Shown here: piece by piece, positions 49,738-59,343 of the stretch
Position numbering within the stretch: position 1 is the first letter of the stretch
Layout: each line of letters opens with the position of its first letter
Assembly (NCBI RefSeq): GCF_006715085.1
Contig: NZ_VFMM01000002.1
Coordinates: 1,364,001-1,428,000, forward strand
Reading direction: 5' to 3'
Length of the DNA: 64,000 bases
DNA from: Kribbella jejuensis
GTDB taxonomy: Bacteria > Actinomycetota > Actinomycetes > Propionibacteriales > Kribbellaceae
Translations under genes and position numbers: made by a program
Notes under the pieces: generated by a model
The model's input: only the letters and a program-made list of their open reading frames with translations
Databases searched by the model: none
Told to the model about the DNA's origin: nothing

Positions 49738-50370
49738 GGCGATTCCGTTGCGGAAGGCGTAGCGGACCGCCTCGGCGCGGTGCCGGGCACCGATCTTCGC
49801 GAACGTGTTGTTGATGTGCGTCTTCACAGTCGCCTCGCTGATGAAGAGTTTGCCGGCGATCTCGGCGTTGCTGAGTCCCTGCGCGATCAACCGCAGTACC
49901 TCGGTCTCGCGCGCGGTGAGTCCGTCACCGGTGGCATCACTCGACGGTGACAGGCCCGCGACCAGTCGCTTTGTCACCTCGGGGTCGAAGGTCGACTGCC
50001 CCGCCGCGGTCGAGCGCAGCGCGGCGCCGATCTCGGCGCGGCCGGCGTCCTTCGTGAGGTAACCGCGCGCACCGGCGCGGAGTGCGTTGGCGATCGACGC
50101 GTCGTCGGCGTACGTCGTCAGCACGAGTACGGCGACGTCCGGGTAGCCGGCGGTGATCCGCGCGGTCGCCTGGGTACCGTCGAGCACGGGCATCCGCAGA
50201 TCCATCAGCACGACGTCCACGTTGCCCTGGGCAACCAGATCGACGGCCTCGGCGCCGTTCGCGGCCGCACCGGCGACCTCGACGCCGTCGATCAGCCCGA
50301 GCAGCGCGACCAGTCCTTCCCGGACCACCTGCTGATCGTCGGCGACAACCACTCGGATCACGTCACTCAA
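49726..50370 (-). CDS. NarL/LuxR-type response regulator
   Basis: 214 residues. The receiver domain (1-120) holds VVVADDQQVVREGLVALL, the phospho-acceptor in VDVVLMDLRMP and TTYADD. The LuxR HTH (about 145-205) reads LTARETEVLRLIAQGLSNAE IAGKLFISEATVKTHI. Its start overlaps the histidine kinase stop by 8 bp, making a coupled two-component pair. The targets are unknown. Confidence 0.97.
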   Translation of the reverse strand: MSDVIRVVVADDQQVVREGLVALLGLIDGVEVAGAAANGAEAVDLVAQGNVDVVLMDLRMPVLDGTQATARITAGYPDVAVLVLTTYADDASIANALRAGARGYLTKDAGRAEIGAALRSTAAGQSTFDPEVTKRLVAGLSPSSDATGDGLTARETEVLRLIAQGLSNAEIAGKLFISEATVKTHINNTFAKIGARHRAEAVRYAFRNGIASEA

Positions 50371-51490
50371 CCTCTGCCACCACCAACCAGTCGTCCGGAC
50401 TACTGGGGTCCGGGCCGGCCGTCAACGTCCCGCCCACCAAGGCCAACCGCTCCCGCATCCCCGCCAGGCCGAAGCCTTCGCCGCTCGTGATGCCCTTGTT
50501 CCGCACCGACACCCGGACGCCATCGTCGTAGACAAGCCGAAGGTCGACAGTCTGACCAGGGGCGTGCTTGGCCGCATTCGTCAACGCCTCGCGAGCCGCA
50601 CCGAGCAGCGCGACGGTGACCCCTGACTCCAACTTGCGCCGGCCGGTGACAGTCAATCGCACAGCGGTCCCGTGATCCGCGGTGTGCTGCTCTGCGAGCG
50701 CAGCCAACGCTGCTGGAAGCTCAGGTACCTCGCCCGCCCGTAGCGCGGCCACCGCGTCACGTGCCTCAGTCAGCCCTTGTACGGCGAGCCTGCGCGAACG
50801 ACGTACCCGTTCAAGCGCCCCGGCCGTGTCGCCACGCTCCTCGAGCAGGGCCTCCGCCACCTCGAGCTGAACGCTCAGCGCTCCCAGCGAATGCGCCAGT
50901 ACGTCGTGGAGGTCGCGGGCGATCCGCCCGCGCTCCTCCAGCGCCGCAGCACGCGCATGCTCGCTCTGGGCGAGCTGGGTCTGCTCCAGCAACTGCTCGG
51001 TCTGTCGTGCCTGCACCTCGTACTGCCGCCGGTTCAGCCCGAACGCGACCAGTACGGCGGTCCACAGCAACTGGGTGAAGTACCAGCTGTCCGACTGCCC
51101 GAACAGCCAGGCGGAACCTGCGTACGCCACGGCCACTCCGATGCCAGCAGCAACGATCGGCCGGTTCCCGTGCTTCTGGAAGTCGATCACCGCGATGTCG
51201 GTGATGGCAACCAGTACGAGGACGAGAGCGTTGGACTGGGGGTACCCGGCGATCAGCGCATTGCTGACCGCAACAGCCGACAGCAACGCGAAGGCGACGT
51301 ACGGCCGGGCAGCCATCAGCATAGAGCCTGCCAGGAACACGGCGAAGGTCACACCGAGCACTACCCAGACCCAGCTGTCCGCGGGACACGCGGTCGCCAG
51401 TACGGCGATCGCGACGCCGGCGGTGAGCACGCGGCCGACCCAGCCGCTCTCTCCGTGCGGACGGGGCGGCAGCAGCGCCTTCAGCTTCAC
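50363..51490 (-). CDS. NarL-family sensor histidine kinase
   Basis: 375 residues from GTG 51490, which overlaps the previous stop as GTGA. About five or six membrane helices (about 20-155) form the sensor region. The HisKA_3 dimerisation box ERGRIARDLHDVLAHSLGAL carries the phospho-His, and the HATPase domain shows REALTNAAKHAPGQTVDLRL and GFGLAGMRERL. A LiaS/NarX-type membrane sensor whose signal is not evident. Co-transcribed with its regulator and a small membrane protein. Confidence 0.95.
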   Translation of the reverse strand: MKLKALLPPRPHGESGWVGRVLTAGVAIAVLATACPADSWVWVVLGVTFAVFLAGSMLMAARPYVAFALLSAVAVSNALIAGYPQSNALVLVLVAITDIAVIDFQKHGNRPIVAAGIGVAVAYAGSAWLFGQSDSWYFTQLLWTAVLVAFGLNRRQYEVQARQTEQLLEQTQLAQSEHARAAALEERGRIARDLHDVLAHSLGALSVQLEVAEALLEERGDTAGALERVRRSRRLAVQGLTEARDAVAALRAGEVPELPAALAALAEQHTADHGTAVRLTVTGRRKLESGVTVALLGAAREALTNAAKHAPGQTVDLRLVYDDGVRVSVRNKGITSGEGFGLAGMRERLALVGGTLTAGPDPSSPDDWLVVAEVE

Positions 51491-51972
51491 TGGTGGGTGT
51501 ACTCCTCCGCCATGCGGCTCGCCTTGCCCTGGATGATCATCGACTGCGTCAACAGGTTCGCACCGAGCGAGACCAGCAGCGCACCGCCCTCGGCGACCGG
51601 TACGCCGAGCAGGTGGCCGACGCCCGCCAGACCGAGCCGGATGACCAGGTAGGCCACCATGATGCCCAGCCCGGGCAGACCGAGCCGGTAGAACACCTTC
51701 CCGGCGCGTCGCTCCACCTGGGCGACCCGGCCGCTGGCGACCCCGGCGACCAGCGCCACGCCCGCACCGATCACCAGCAGGGTCACGTCGGCGGCGCTCA
51801 GGTGCACGTGGTCGGCGTACAGCTGGTAGATGCCGATCCCGATCAGCACGACCGGGCCGCGCCACACGTCGGCGTTGGAGTTGTCCAGCTCGGACCAGGA
51901 CAGCCGCCGGGCGACGACGGCGACCACGACGGCGATCACGACGAGTGCGTTGGGCAAGGTTCCGAAGCTCAT
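51487..51972 (-). CDS. Membrane protein in a two-component operon
   Basis: 161 residues from ATG 51972 with four or five membrane helices (NALVVIAVVVAVVARR, LLVIGAGVALVAGVASG, LGLPGLGIMVAYLVIRLGLA). It resembles DUF1453/CcdC-type membrane proteins in size and layout, though no motif is decisive. The 4-bp overlap with the kinase suggests an accessory sensor role. Confidence 0.75.
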   Translation of the reverse strand: MSFGTLPNALVVIAVVVAVVARRLSWSELDNSNADVWRGPVVLIGIGIYQLYADHVHLSAADVTLLVIGAGVALVAGVASGRVAQVERRAGKVFYRLGLPGLGIMVAYLVIRLGLAGVGHLLGVPVAEGGALLVSLGANLLTQSMIIQGKASRMAEEYTHQ

Positions 51973-52139
51973 GTCACGGACGGTAGGTCCGCACAGCACT
52001 GCGTGAGGACAGACCAGGGGTGGAGATCCAGGTGGAGATCGGCGTACCGCCGGGTCGCCTCTCAGCTAGTTGAAAGAAGGAGTAACGTTCCTGAGCGGTA
52101 ACAACACGAGCTGTCACTCAGAGGCGATCCGGAGGGCCG

Positions 52140-53819
52140 ATGCTCCCGCAACAATCCATCCTCAGACTGGATGCCACGGCGATCGACTACATCATCATCG
52201 CGCTGTACTTCGTCTTCGTGCTGGGCATCGGGTACCTGGCCAGACGGGCGGTGTCGAACAGCCTGGACTTCTTCCTGTCCGGGCGCTCCCTGCCCGCCTG
52301 GGTGACCGGGCTGGCGTTCATCTCGGCCAACCTCGGCGCGATCGAGATCATGGGCATGTCCGCCAACGGGGCGCAGTACGGCATGCCGACCGTGCACTAC
52401 TTCTGGATCGGCGCAGTCCCGGCGATGCTGTTCCTCGGCGTCGTGATGATGCCGTTCTACTACGGCTCGAAGGTCCGCAGCGTGCCGGAGTTCATGCTCC
52501 GCCGGTTCGGGAAGCCCGCGCACCTGGTGAACGCGATCAGCTTCGCACTGGCGCAGGTACTGATCGCGGGCGTGAACCTGTTCCTGCTGGCGACCATCGT
52601 GAACGTACTGCTCGGCTGGCCGATCTGGGTGTCGGTGATCGTCGCCGCCTTGATCGTGCTCAGCTACATCACACTCGGCGGGCTGTCCGCTGCGATCTAC
52701 AACGAGGTGCTGCAGTTCTTCGTGATCGTCGCCGCGCTGCTGCCGCTCACGCTGATCGGCCTGCACAAGGTCGGCGGCTGGCACGGACTCGTCGACAAGG
52801 TGACCGCGGCGCCGGGCGGTGGTGAGCAGATGTCGGCCTGGCCGGGCAACGCGCTGAGCGGCTTCCACAACAGCTTCCTGTCGGTGATCGGGATCGTGTT
52901 CGGCCTCGGCTTCGTGCTCTCGTTCGGGTACTGGACGACGAACTTCGTCGAGGTCCAGCGCGCGATGGCGTCGAAGAACATGTCGGCGGCCCGGCGGACC
53001 CCGATCATCGGCTCGTTCCCGAAGATGTTTATTCCGTTCATCGTGATCATCCCCGGCATCATCGCCGCCGTGGTCGTGCCGGAGCTGGCCCAGTTCAAGG
53101 CCTCCGGCAAGGGCGAGGTCGACTACAACGACGCGCTCCTGCTGCTGATGCGCGACCTGCTGCCGAACGGCATGCTCGGCCTCGCGATCACCGGTCTGCT
53201 GGCGTCGTTCATGGCCGGTATGGCGGCCAACCTCAGCTCGTTCAACACGGTCATGTCGTACGACATCATCGAGCGGTACGTGATCAAGGATCGCCCGGAC
53301 GACTTCTACCTTCGAACCGGTCGCTGGGTGACCGTGATCGGTACGCTGATCGCGATCGGCACCGCCGCGATCGCCTCCGGCTACAGCAACCTGATGGACT
53401 ACCTCCAGCAGCTGTTCTCGTTCTTCAATGCACCGCTGTTCGCGACGTTCATCCTCGGTATGTTCTGGAAGCGGATGACCGCGGCGGCCGGCTGGATCGG
53501 TCTGGTCAGCGGTACGGCGACCGCGATCCTGGTGTTCGTGCTGTCCGAGAACGGTGTGATCAACCTGCCAGGCCAGGGCGCCAGCTTCGTCGGCGCCGGT
53601 GCGGCGTTCGTGGTCGACATCCTGATCAGCGTGCTGGTCAGCCTGGTGACGGTCCCGAAGCGCGACACCGAGCTGGTCGGCCTGGTGTACTCGCTGACCC
53701 CGAAGGAACAGCGCACCGAGGTCGCGGTGGCCGGCGACGGCGGCTGGTACCGCAAGCCGGTCCTGCTGGCCGGGATCTCGCTGGCGATGACCATCGCCCT
53801 GAACATCATCTTCCGCTGA
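52140..53819 (+). CDS. Sodium:solute symporter (SSS family)
   Basis: 559 residues with about thirteen or fourteen membrane helices. The SSS hallmarks are YIIIALYFVFVLGIGYLARR in helix 1, FFLSGRSLPAWVTGLAFISA NLG, and the sodium-site helix LASFMAGMAANLSSFNTVMS YD. The sequence resembles vSGLT-type sugar symporters. A small membrane protein, a dioxygenase and an AraC regulator follow in the same direction and may form one catabolic unit. The substrate is unknown. Confidence 0.94.
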   Translation: MLPQQSILRLDATAIDYIIIALYFVFVLGIGYLARRAVSNSLDFFLSGRSLPAWVTGLAFISANLGAIEIMGMSANGAQYGMPTVHYFWIGAVPAMLFLGVVMMPFYYGSKVRSVPEFMLRRFGKPAHLVNAISFALAQVLIAGVNLFLLATIVNVLLGWPIWVSVIVAALIVLSYITLGGLSAAIYNEVLQFFVIVAALLPLTLIGLHKVGGWHGLVDKVTAAPGGGEQMSAWPGNALSGFHNSFLSVIGIVFGLGFVLSFGYWTTNFVEVQRAMASKNMSAARRTPIIGSFPKMFIPFIVIIPGIIAAVVVPELAQFKASGKGEVDYNDALLLLMRDLLPNGMLGLAITGLLASFMAGMAANLSSFNTVMSYDIIERYVIKDRPDDFYLRTGRWVTVIGTLIAIGTAAIASGYSNLMDYLQQLFSFFNAPLFATFILGMFWKRMTAAAGWIGLVSGTATAILVFVLSENGVINLPGQGASFVGAGAAFVVDILISVLVSLVTVPKRDTELVGLVYSLTPKEQRTEVAVAGDGGWYRKPVLLAGISLAMTIALNIIFR

Positions 53820-53832
53820 CTAGGAGCTCTTC

Positions 53833-54066
53833 ATGGCGAAGCAGAAGAAGGCCGGAGCCTTCGACATCCGCGTGGTGATCGCACTGCTGGTCGGTATCTA
53901 CGGCGTGGTCCTGACCGTCCTCGGGATCACCGGCAGCAAGGCCGAGGTCGAGAAGGCGGCCGGGATCAACATCAACCTCTGGGGCGGGATCGGGATGCTG
54001 GTGTTCGCGGCACTGTTCGTGCTGTGGGCCCGGCTGCGGCCGATCGTGGTACCGGACGAGGACTGA
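53833..54066 (+). CDS. Small two-helix membrane protein
   Basis: 77 residues: a basic start (MAKQKKAGAFDIR), helix VVIALLVGIYGVVLTVLGI, a short KAEVEKAAGININ loop, then helix LWGGIGMLVFAALFVLWARL. It lies 13 bp after the symporter gene, behind AGGAG, as small membrane partners often do with SSS transporters. Probably an accessory subunit. Confidence 0.8.
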   Translation: MAKQKKAGAFDIRVVIALLVGIYGVVLTVLGITGSKAEVEKAAGININLWGGIGMLVFAALFVLWARLRPIVVPDED

Positions 54067-54163
54067 GCATGTCCGTTTGACGAACATCGGCGTCCGGTCG
54101 GGTCCTCCCGCCGGGACGCCGGCGTTCGTAGGCTCGAAGTACCCGATCAGGAGGTACTCCGAG

Positions 54164-54931
54164 ATGACGATCACATCCGAGCGGCCCGAGCTGTCGTCGC
54201 TCGCCGAGCAGTACGCGGCCGACGGCTTCGTGTTGGTGAAAGGCCTGCTCAGCAAGGAAGAAGCGGCGTACTACCGGCAGCGCAGTCACGACCTGCTGGC
54301 CCGGCTGAACCGCTCCGACGACCCCACGTGGGGGGCTGCTCGCGACATGGCGGACGCACCCACCAAGCTCCAGCATCTGCACGACGCACAGTTCTACGAC
54401 GCGGAGTTCGCGAAGCTGCTGGTGGACCCACGGTTCACCGACGTGGCCGCCGCGGTGATGGGAGTCGACAACGTCCAGCTGCACCACACCAAGCTGTTCG
54501 TGAAGCCGCCGGAGAACGGTTCGCCGTTCCCGCTGCACCAGGACCACCCGTTCTTCCCGCACACGTACCACCGGGTCGGGGCGGCGATCTTCCACTTCGA
54601 CGACGCGCCGGTCGAGAAGGGCTGCGTACGGGTGGTCCCGGGCAGCCACAAGTCCGGACCGCGGGATCATGAGGCCGAAGGGTCGTACCACCTGCTCGAG
54701 CCGGCCTTCGACGAGGCGACACCGCAGCCGGCCGAGGCGGGCGACGTCCTGTTCTTCACGTACCTGACCGTGCACGGGTCCGGCGTGAACACCAGTGACG
54801 AGGCCCGGACCACCTGGCTGATCCAGTACCGCGACCCGGCGGACCCGCCGACGGTGAAGACCCACGACTGGTCGCTCGGCCAGGGCATGATGCTGCGAGG
54901 AGTCGACCCCACTGGCAGGAGTGCCGTTTGA
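54164..54931 (+). CDS. Phytanoyl-CoA dioxygenase family protein
   Basis: 255 residues from ATG 54164 with AGGAGG upstream. The Fe(II)/2-oxoglutarate facial triad is visible: HQDH (His and Asp) near residue 125, and the distal His in YLTVHGSGVN. The 2-oxoglutarate-binding Arg would be in TTWLIQYR. The PhyH fold hydroxylates diverse small molecules; the substrate is probably what the upstream symporter brings in. The stop overlaps the AraC start. Confidence 0.94.
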   Translation: MTITSERPELSSLAEQYAADGFVLVKGLLSKEEAAYYRQRSHDLLARLNRSDDPTWGAARDMADAPTKLQHLHDAQFYDAEFAKLLVDPRFTDVAAAVMGVDNVQLHHTKLFVKPPENGSPFPLHQDHPFFPHTYHRVGAAIFHFDDAPVEKGCVRVVPGSHKSGPRDHEAEGSYHLLEPAFDEATPQPAEAGDVLFFTYLTVHGSGVNTSDEARTTWLIQYRDPADPPTVKTHDWSLGQGMMLRGVDPTGRSAV

Positions 54932-55818
54932 CGCTGGCCGAGGTAGGCAGTGCTGACCGGTTCGTCGACCTCGCGGGACTGCTGGAGTCCTGCGAGGTCG
55001 ACGGCTTTCGCGCGGACTTCGTCAGCTGGGGCCACTACCAGCCGGAGTACTGGCGCAACTACTGGCACAGCCACTCCTTCCACGAGGTCTGCCTGGCGTA
55101 CTCGGGGGAGGGGCGCTTCAACAACGGCGCAGAGCAGTACGACGTGGTGCCGGGCTCGGTCTTCCTCGCGCGACCGGGTGACGTACACGAGATCGAGTCC
55201 TCGCGCGCTGAACCCCTCGGGATCGCGTTCTGGGGCTTCACCTTCCGGCCAAGTAAAGACGAGCCCGGATGGTGGTCCGGGCTGACACGCACTGGTGGCC
55301 CTGTCATGTCCAGCAGAACAGGTGCGCTGCCGGCCCTCGTGACAGCGCTGGCGAGAGAAGCTGCAGCTCCGGTCTCCGGCTACGAAACTGCTCTGGCAGC
55401 TCTGGGCTCCACGCTCGTGATGGAGACGGCACGGGCATTCGCCCTGGACGAGGACCTGGCCGTTGAACCAGTACGTCGAGACCGAGGACCCCTAGTAGTA
55501 GCGGCCATGCAAAGGCACCTCCGCGACAACCTCTCCCGCCCTATCACCGTGAGAGACGTAGCCGCCGCAGCCCACCTCTCGGAGCGCCACGCAGAACGCC
55601 TCTTCACCCAGCAGACCGGTGACTCCATCATGTCCACACTCAGACGCCTGAGACTCGAACTGGCCGCCCAGCTCCTCCTGGACCACACCCTCACCATCAC
55701 CGACGTAGCGAAAGCCTGCGGCTACTCAGACGTCCGCCCCTTCTCCACGGCCTTCAAGCGGATGTACCGCCGCACACCAGGTGACCACCGCCGCACCGGC
55801 GGTACAGAGTTCCTCTAG
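54928..55818 (+). CDS. AraC family regulator with cupin sensor domain
   Basis: 296 residues from a TTG start inside the previous stop (TTGA), with AGGAG upstream. The N-terminal cupin domain (about 30-110: YWRNYWHSHSFHEVCLAYSG, VFLARPGDVHEI) precedes the AraC double HTH (about 190-290: PITVRDVAAAAHLSERHAER LF, LTITDVAKACGYSDVRPFST AFKRMY). Translational coupling to the dioxygenase implies it senses a metabolite of that pathway and regulates the symporter-dioxygenase unit. Confidence 0.93.
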   Translation: MTLAEVGSADRFVDLAGLLESCEVDGFRADFVSWGHYQPEYWRNYWHSHSFHEVCLAYSGEGRFNNGAEQYDVVPGSVFLARPGDVHEIESSRAEPLGIAFWGFTFRPSKDEPGWWSGLTRTGGPVMSSRTGALPALVTALAREAAAPVSGYETALAALGSTLVMETARAFALDEDLAVEPVRRDRGPLVVAAMQRHLRDNLSRPITVRDVAAAAHLSERHAERLFTQQTGDSIMSTLRRLRLELAAQLLLDHTLTITDVAKACGYSDVRPFSTAFKRMYRRTPGDHRRTGGTEFL

Positions 55819-55833
55819 TGGTACCCTGACGTC

Positions 55834-55860
55834 ATGCGAGTGAGCCTGCTCCTTACGTAG
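55834..55860 (+). CDS. leuS leader peptide MRVSLLLT
   Basis: An eight-codon frame, ATG CGA GTG AGC CTG CTC CTT ACG TAG, has three consecutive leucine codons and is followed by stem-loops and a terminator before leuS. Run-length and position are those of an attenuation leader that reads charged tRNA-Leu. The ribosome site is weak, as in many leader peptides. Confidence 0.75.
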   Translation: MRVSLLLT

Positions 55861-55931
55861 CCGTACTGGCATCCAGGCGCAATCTGAGCGCCGGGTCGGT
55901 ACGGCACCCCCTCCTGTGTGAGGGGATTTTT
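55860..55931 (+). terminator. leuS attenuator stem-loops and terminator
   Basis: GCCGTAC (55860-55866) pairs with GTACGGC (55899-55905), enclosing the hairpin GGCGC/GCGCC (55876-55880 with 55888-55892). Then CCCCTC (55908-55913) and GAGGGG (55920-55925) form a stem followed by ATTTTT, a rho-independent terminator. The first stem begins at the leader stop codon. Ribosome stalling on the Leu codons should change which stems form. Confidence 0.75.
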
Positions 55932-55981
55932 CATTTCTGGCAGATTTAGGCTCAACAAGACCACGAAGCAGGAGTAGGACC

Positions 55982-58462
<2,481 letters not shown>

Positions 58463-58481
58463 CTCGGACTAGTCTGCTCAG

Positions 58482-58901
58482 ATGTACTCCGAGCTGATCG
58501 ACGTCGAGACCGGTGGTTCCGAGGTCGTCTTCGACCTGACCAGCAGGTGTGAGCAGTTCGTTGCCGCCGAGGCCCACCAGGCCCAGGGCGACGGACTGCT
58601 CCACCTGTTCGTACCGCACGCGACCGCCGGGATCGCCATCCTCGAGACCGGAGCCGGCAGCGACGCCGACCTGCTCGCGGTGCTCGAGCAGGTGCTGCCG
58701 CGCGACTTCGGCTGGCGGCATCGGCACGGAACGCCGGGGCACGGACGCGATCACGTCCTGCCCGCGTTCGTACCTCCGTTCGCCAGCATCCCGGTGCTCG
58801 AGGGCCGGATGATGCTCGGAACCTGGCAGTCGATCTGCCTGGTCGACACGAACGTCGACAATCCGCGGCGCCAGGTCCGGCTTTCCTGGCTACCGGGTTA
58901 A
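58482..58901 (+). CDS. YjbQ/UPF0047 family protein
   Basis: 139 residues: FDLTSRCEQFVAAEAHQAQG, GLLHLFVPHATAGIAILETG, WRHRHGTPGHGRDHVLPAFV and LGTWQSICLVDTNVDNPRRQ VRLSWL. The clustered His and Glu residues are the metal site of the family. Some members have secondary thiamine-phosphate synthase activity, but the physiological role is unsettled. The gene follows leuS by 19 bp and may share its transcript. Confidence 0.94.
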   Translation: MYSELIDVETGGSEVVFDLTSRCEQFVAAEAHQAQGDGLLHLFVPHATAGIAILETGAGSDADLLAVLEQVLPRDFGWRHRHGTPGHGRDHVLPAFVPPFASIPVLEGRMMLGTWQSICLVDTNVDNPRRQVRLSWLPG

Positions 58902-59000
58902 TGGACCACCGGGTAACTGGCGGCAAGGTATTTTGGTGACTTATCGTGATGTTGCCCACCACGTTACGTTTGCGAAACACGGCTCCGCTTGAATTACCCC

Positions 59001-59195
59001 ATGGCTGCCCTGGACACCCTGCGCGACGTCACCGTTGAGCTCCTGGTTCGCGCCACCCGGGGCATTTCCGACGGCAGTTTGCTGAATGCCGACACCGGCC
59101 GCGCCGACACCCACGCGCGGCTCGACGACTGGACCGACGTGCTTTCCCTGTACGCGGCAGAAAACGAATCCCGTCCGGTTCGCGCGACTGCTTGA
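59001..59195 (+). CDS. Possible small protein, 64 aa
   Basis: ATG 59001 opens MAALDTLRDVTVELLVRATR then GISDGSLLNADTGRADTHAR, an amphipathic acidic sequence with GC-biased third positions. The ribosome site is poor and no homologue is recognised, so it could be a spurious frame in the 440-bp gap before the STAND gene. Confidence 0.35.
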   Translation: MAALDTLRDVTVELLVRATRGISDGSLLNADTGRADTHARLDDWTDVLSLYAAENESRPVRATA

Positions 59196-59343
59196 AAGAC
59201 GTATTTCTGAACGCGCAGGAATTCAATCGGCTGATTCCCGGGTGACCCAGACCGCAGCCCGCACGCCGGGCAACCCCGCTGACCGCGTACCGATCACGCT
59301 ATGTTGTGTCAGGTACGTGAGGCCTTCAGAGGGGTGACGGGCT

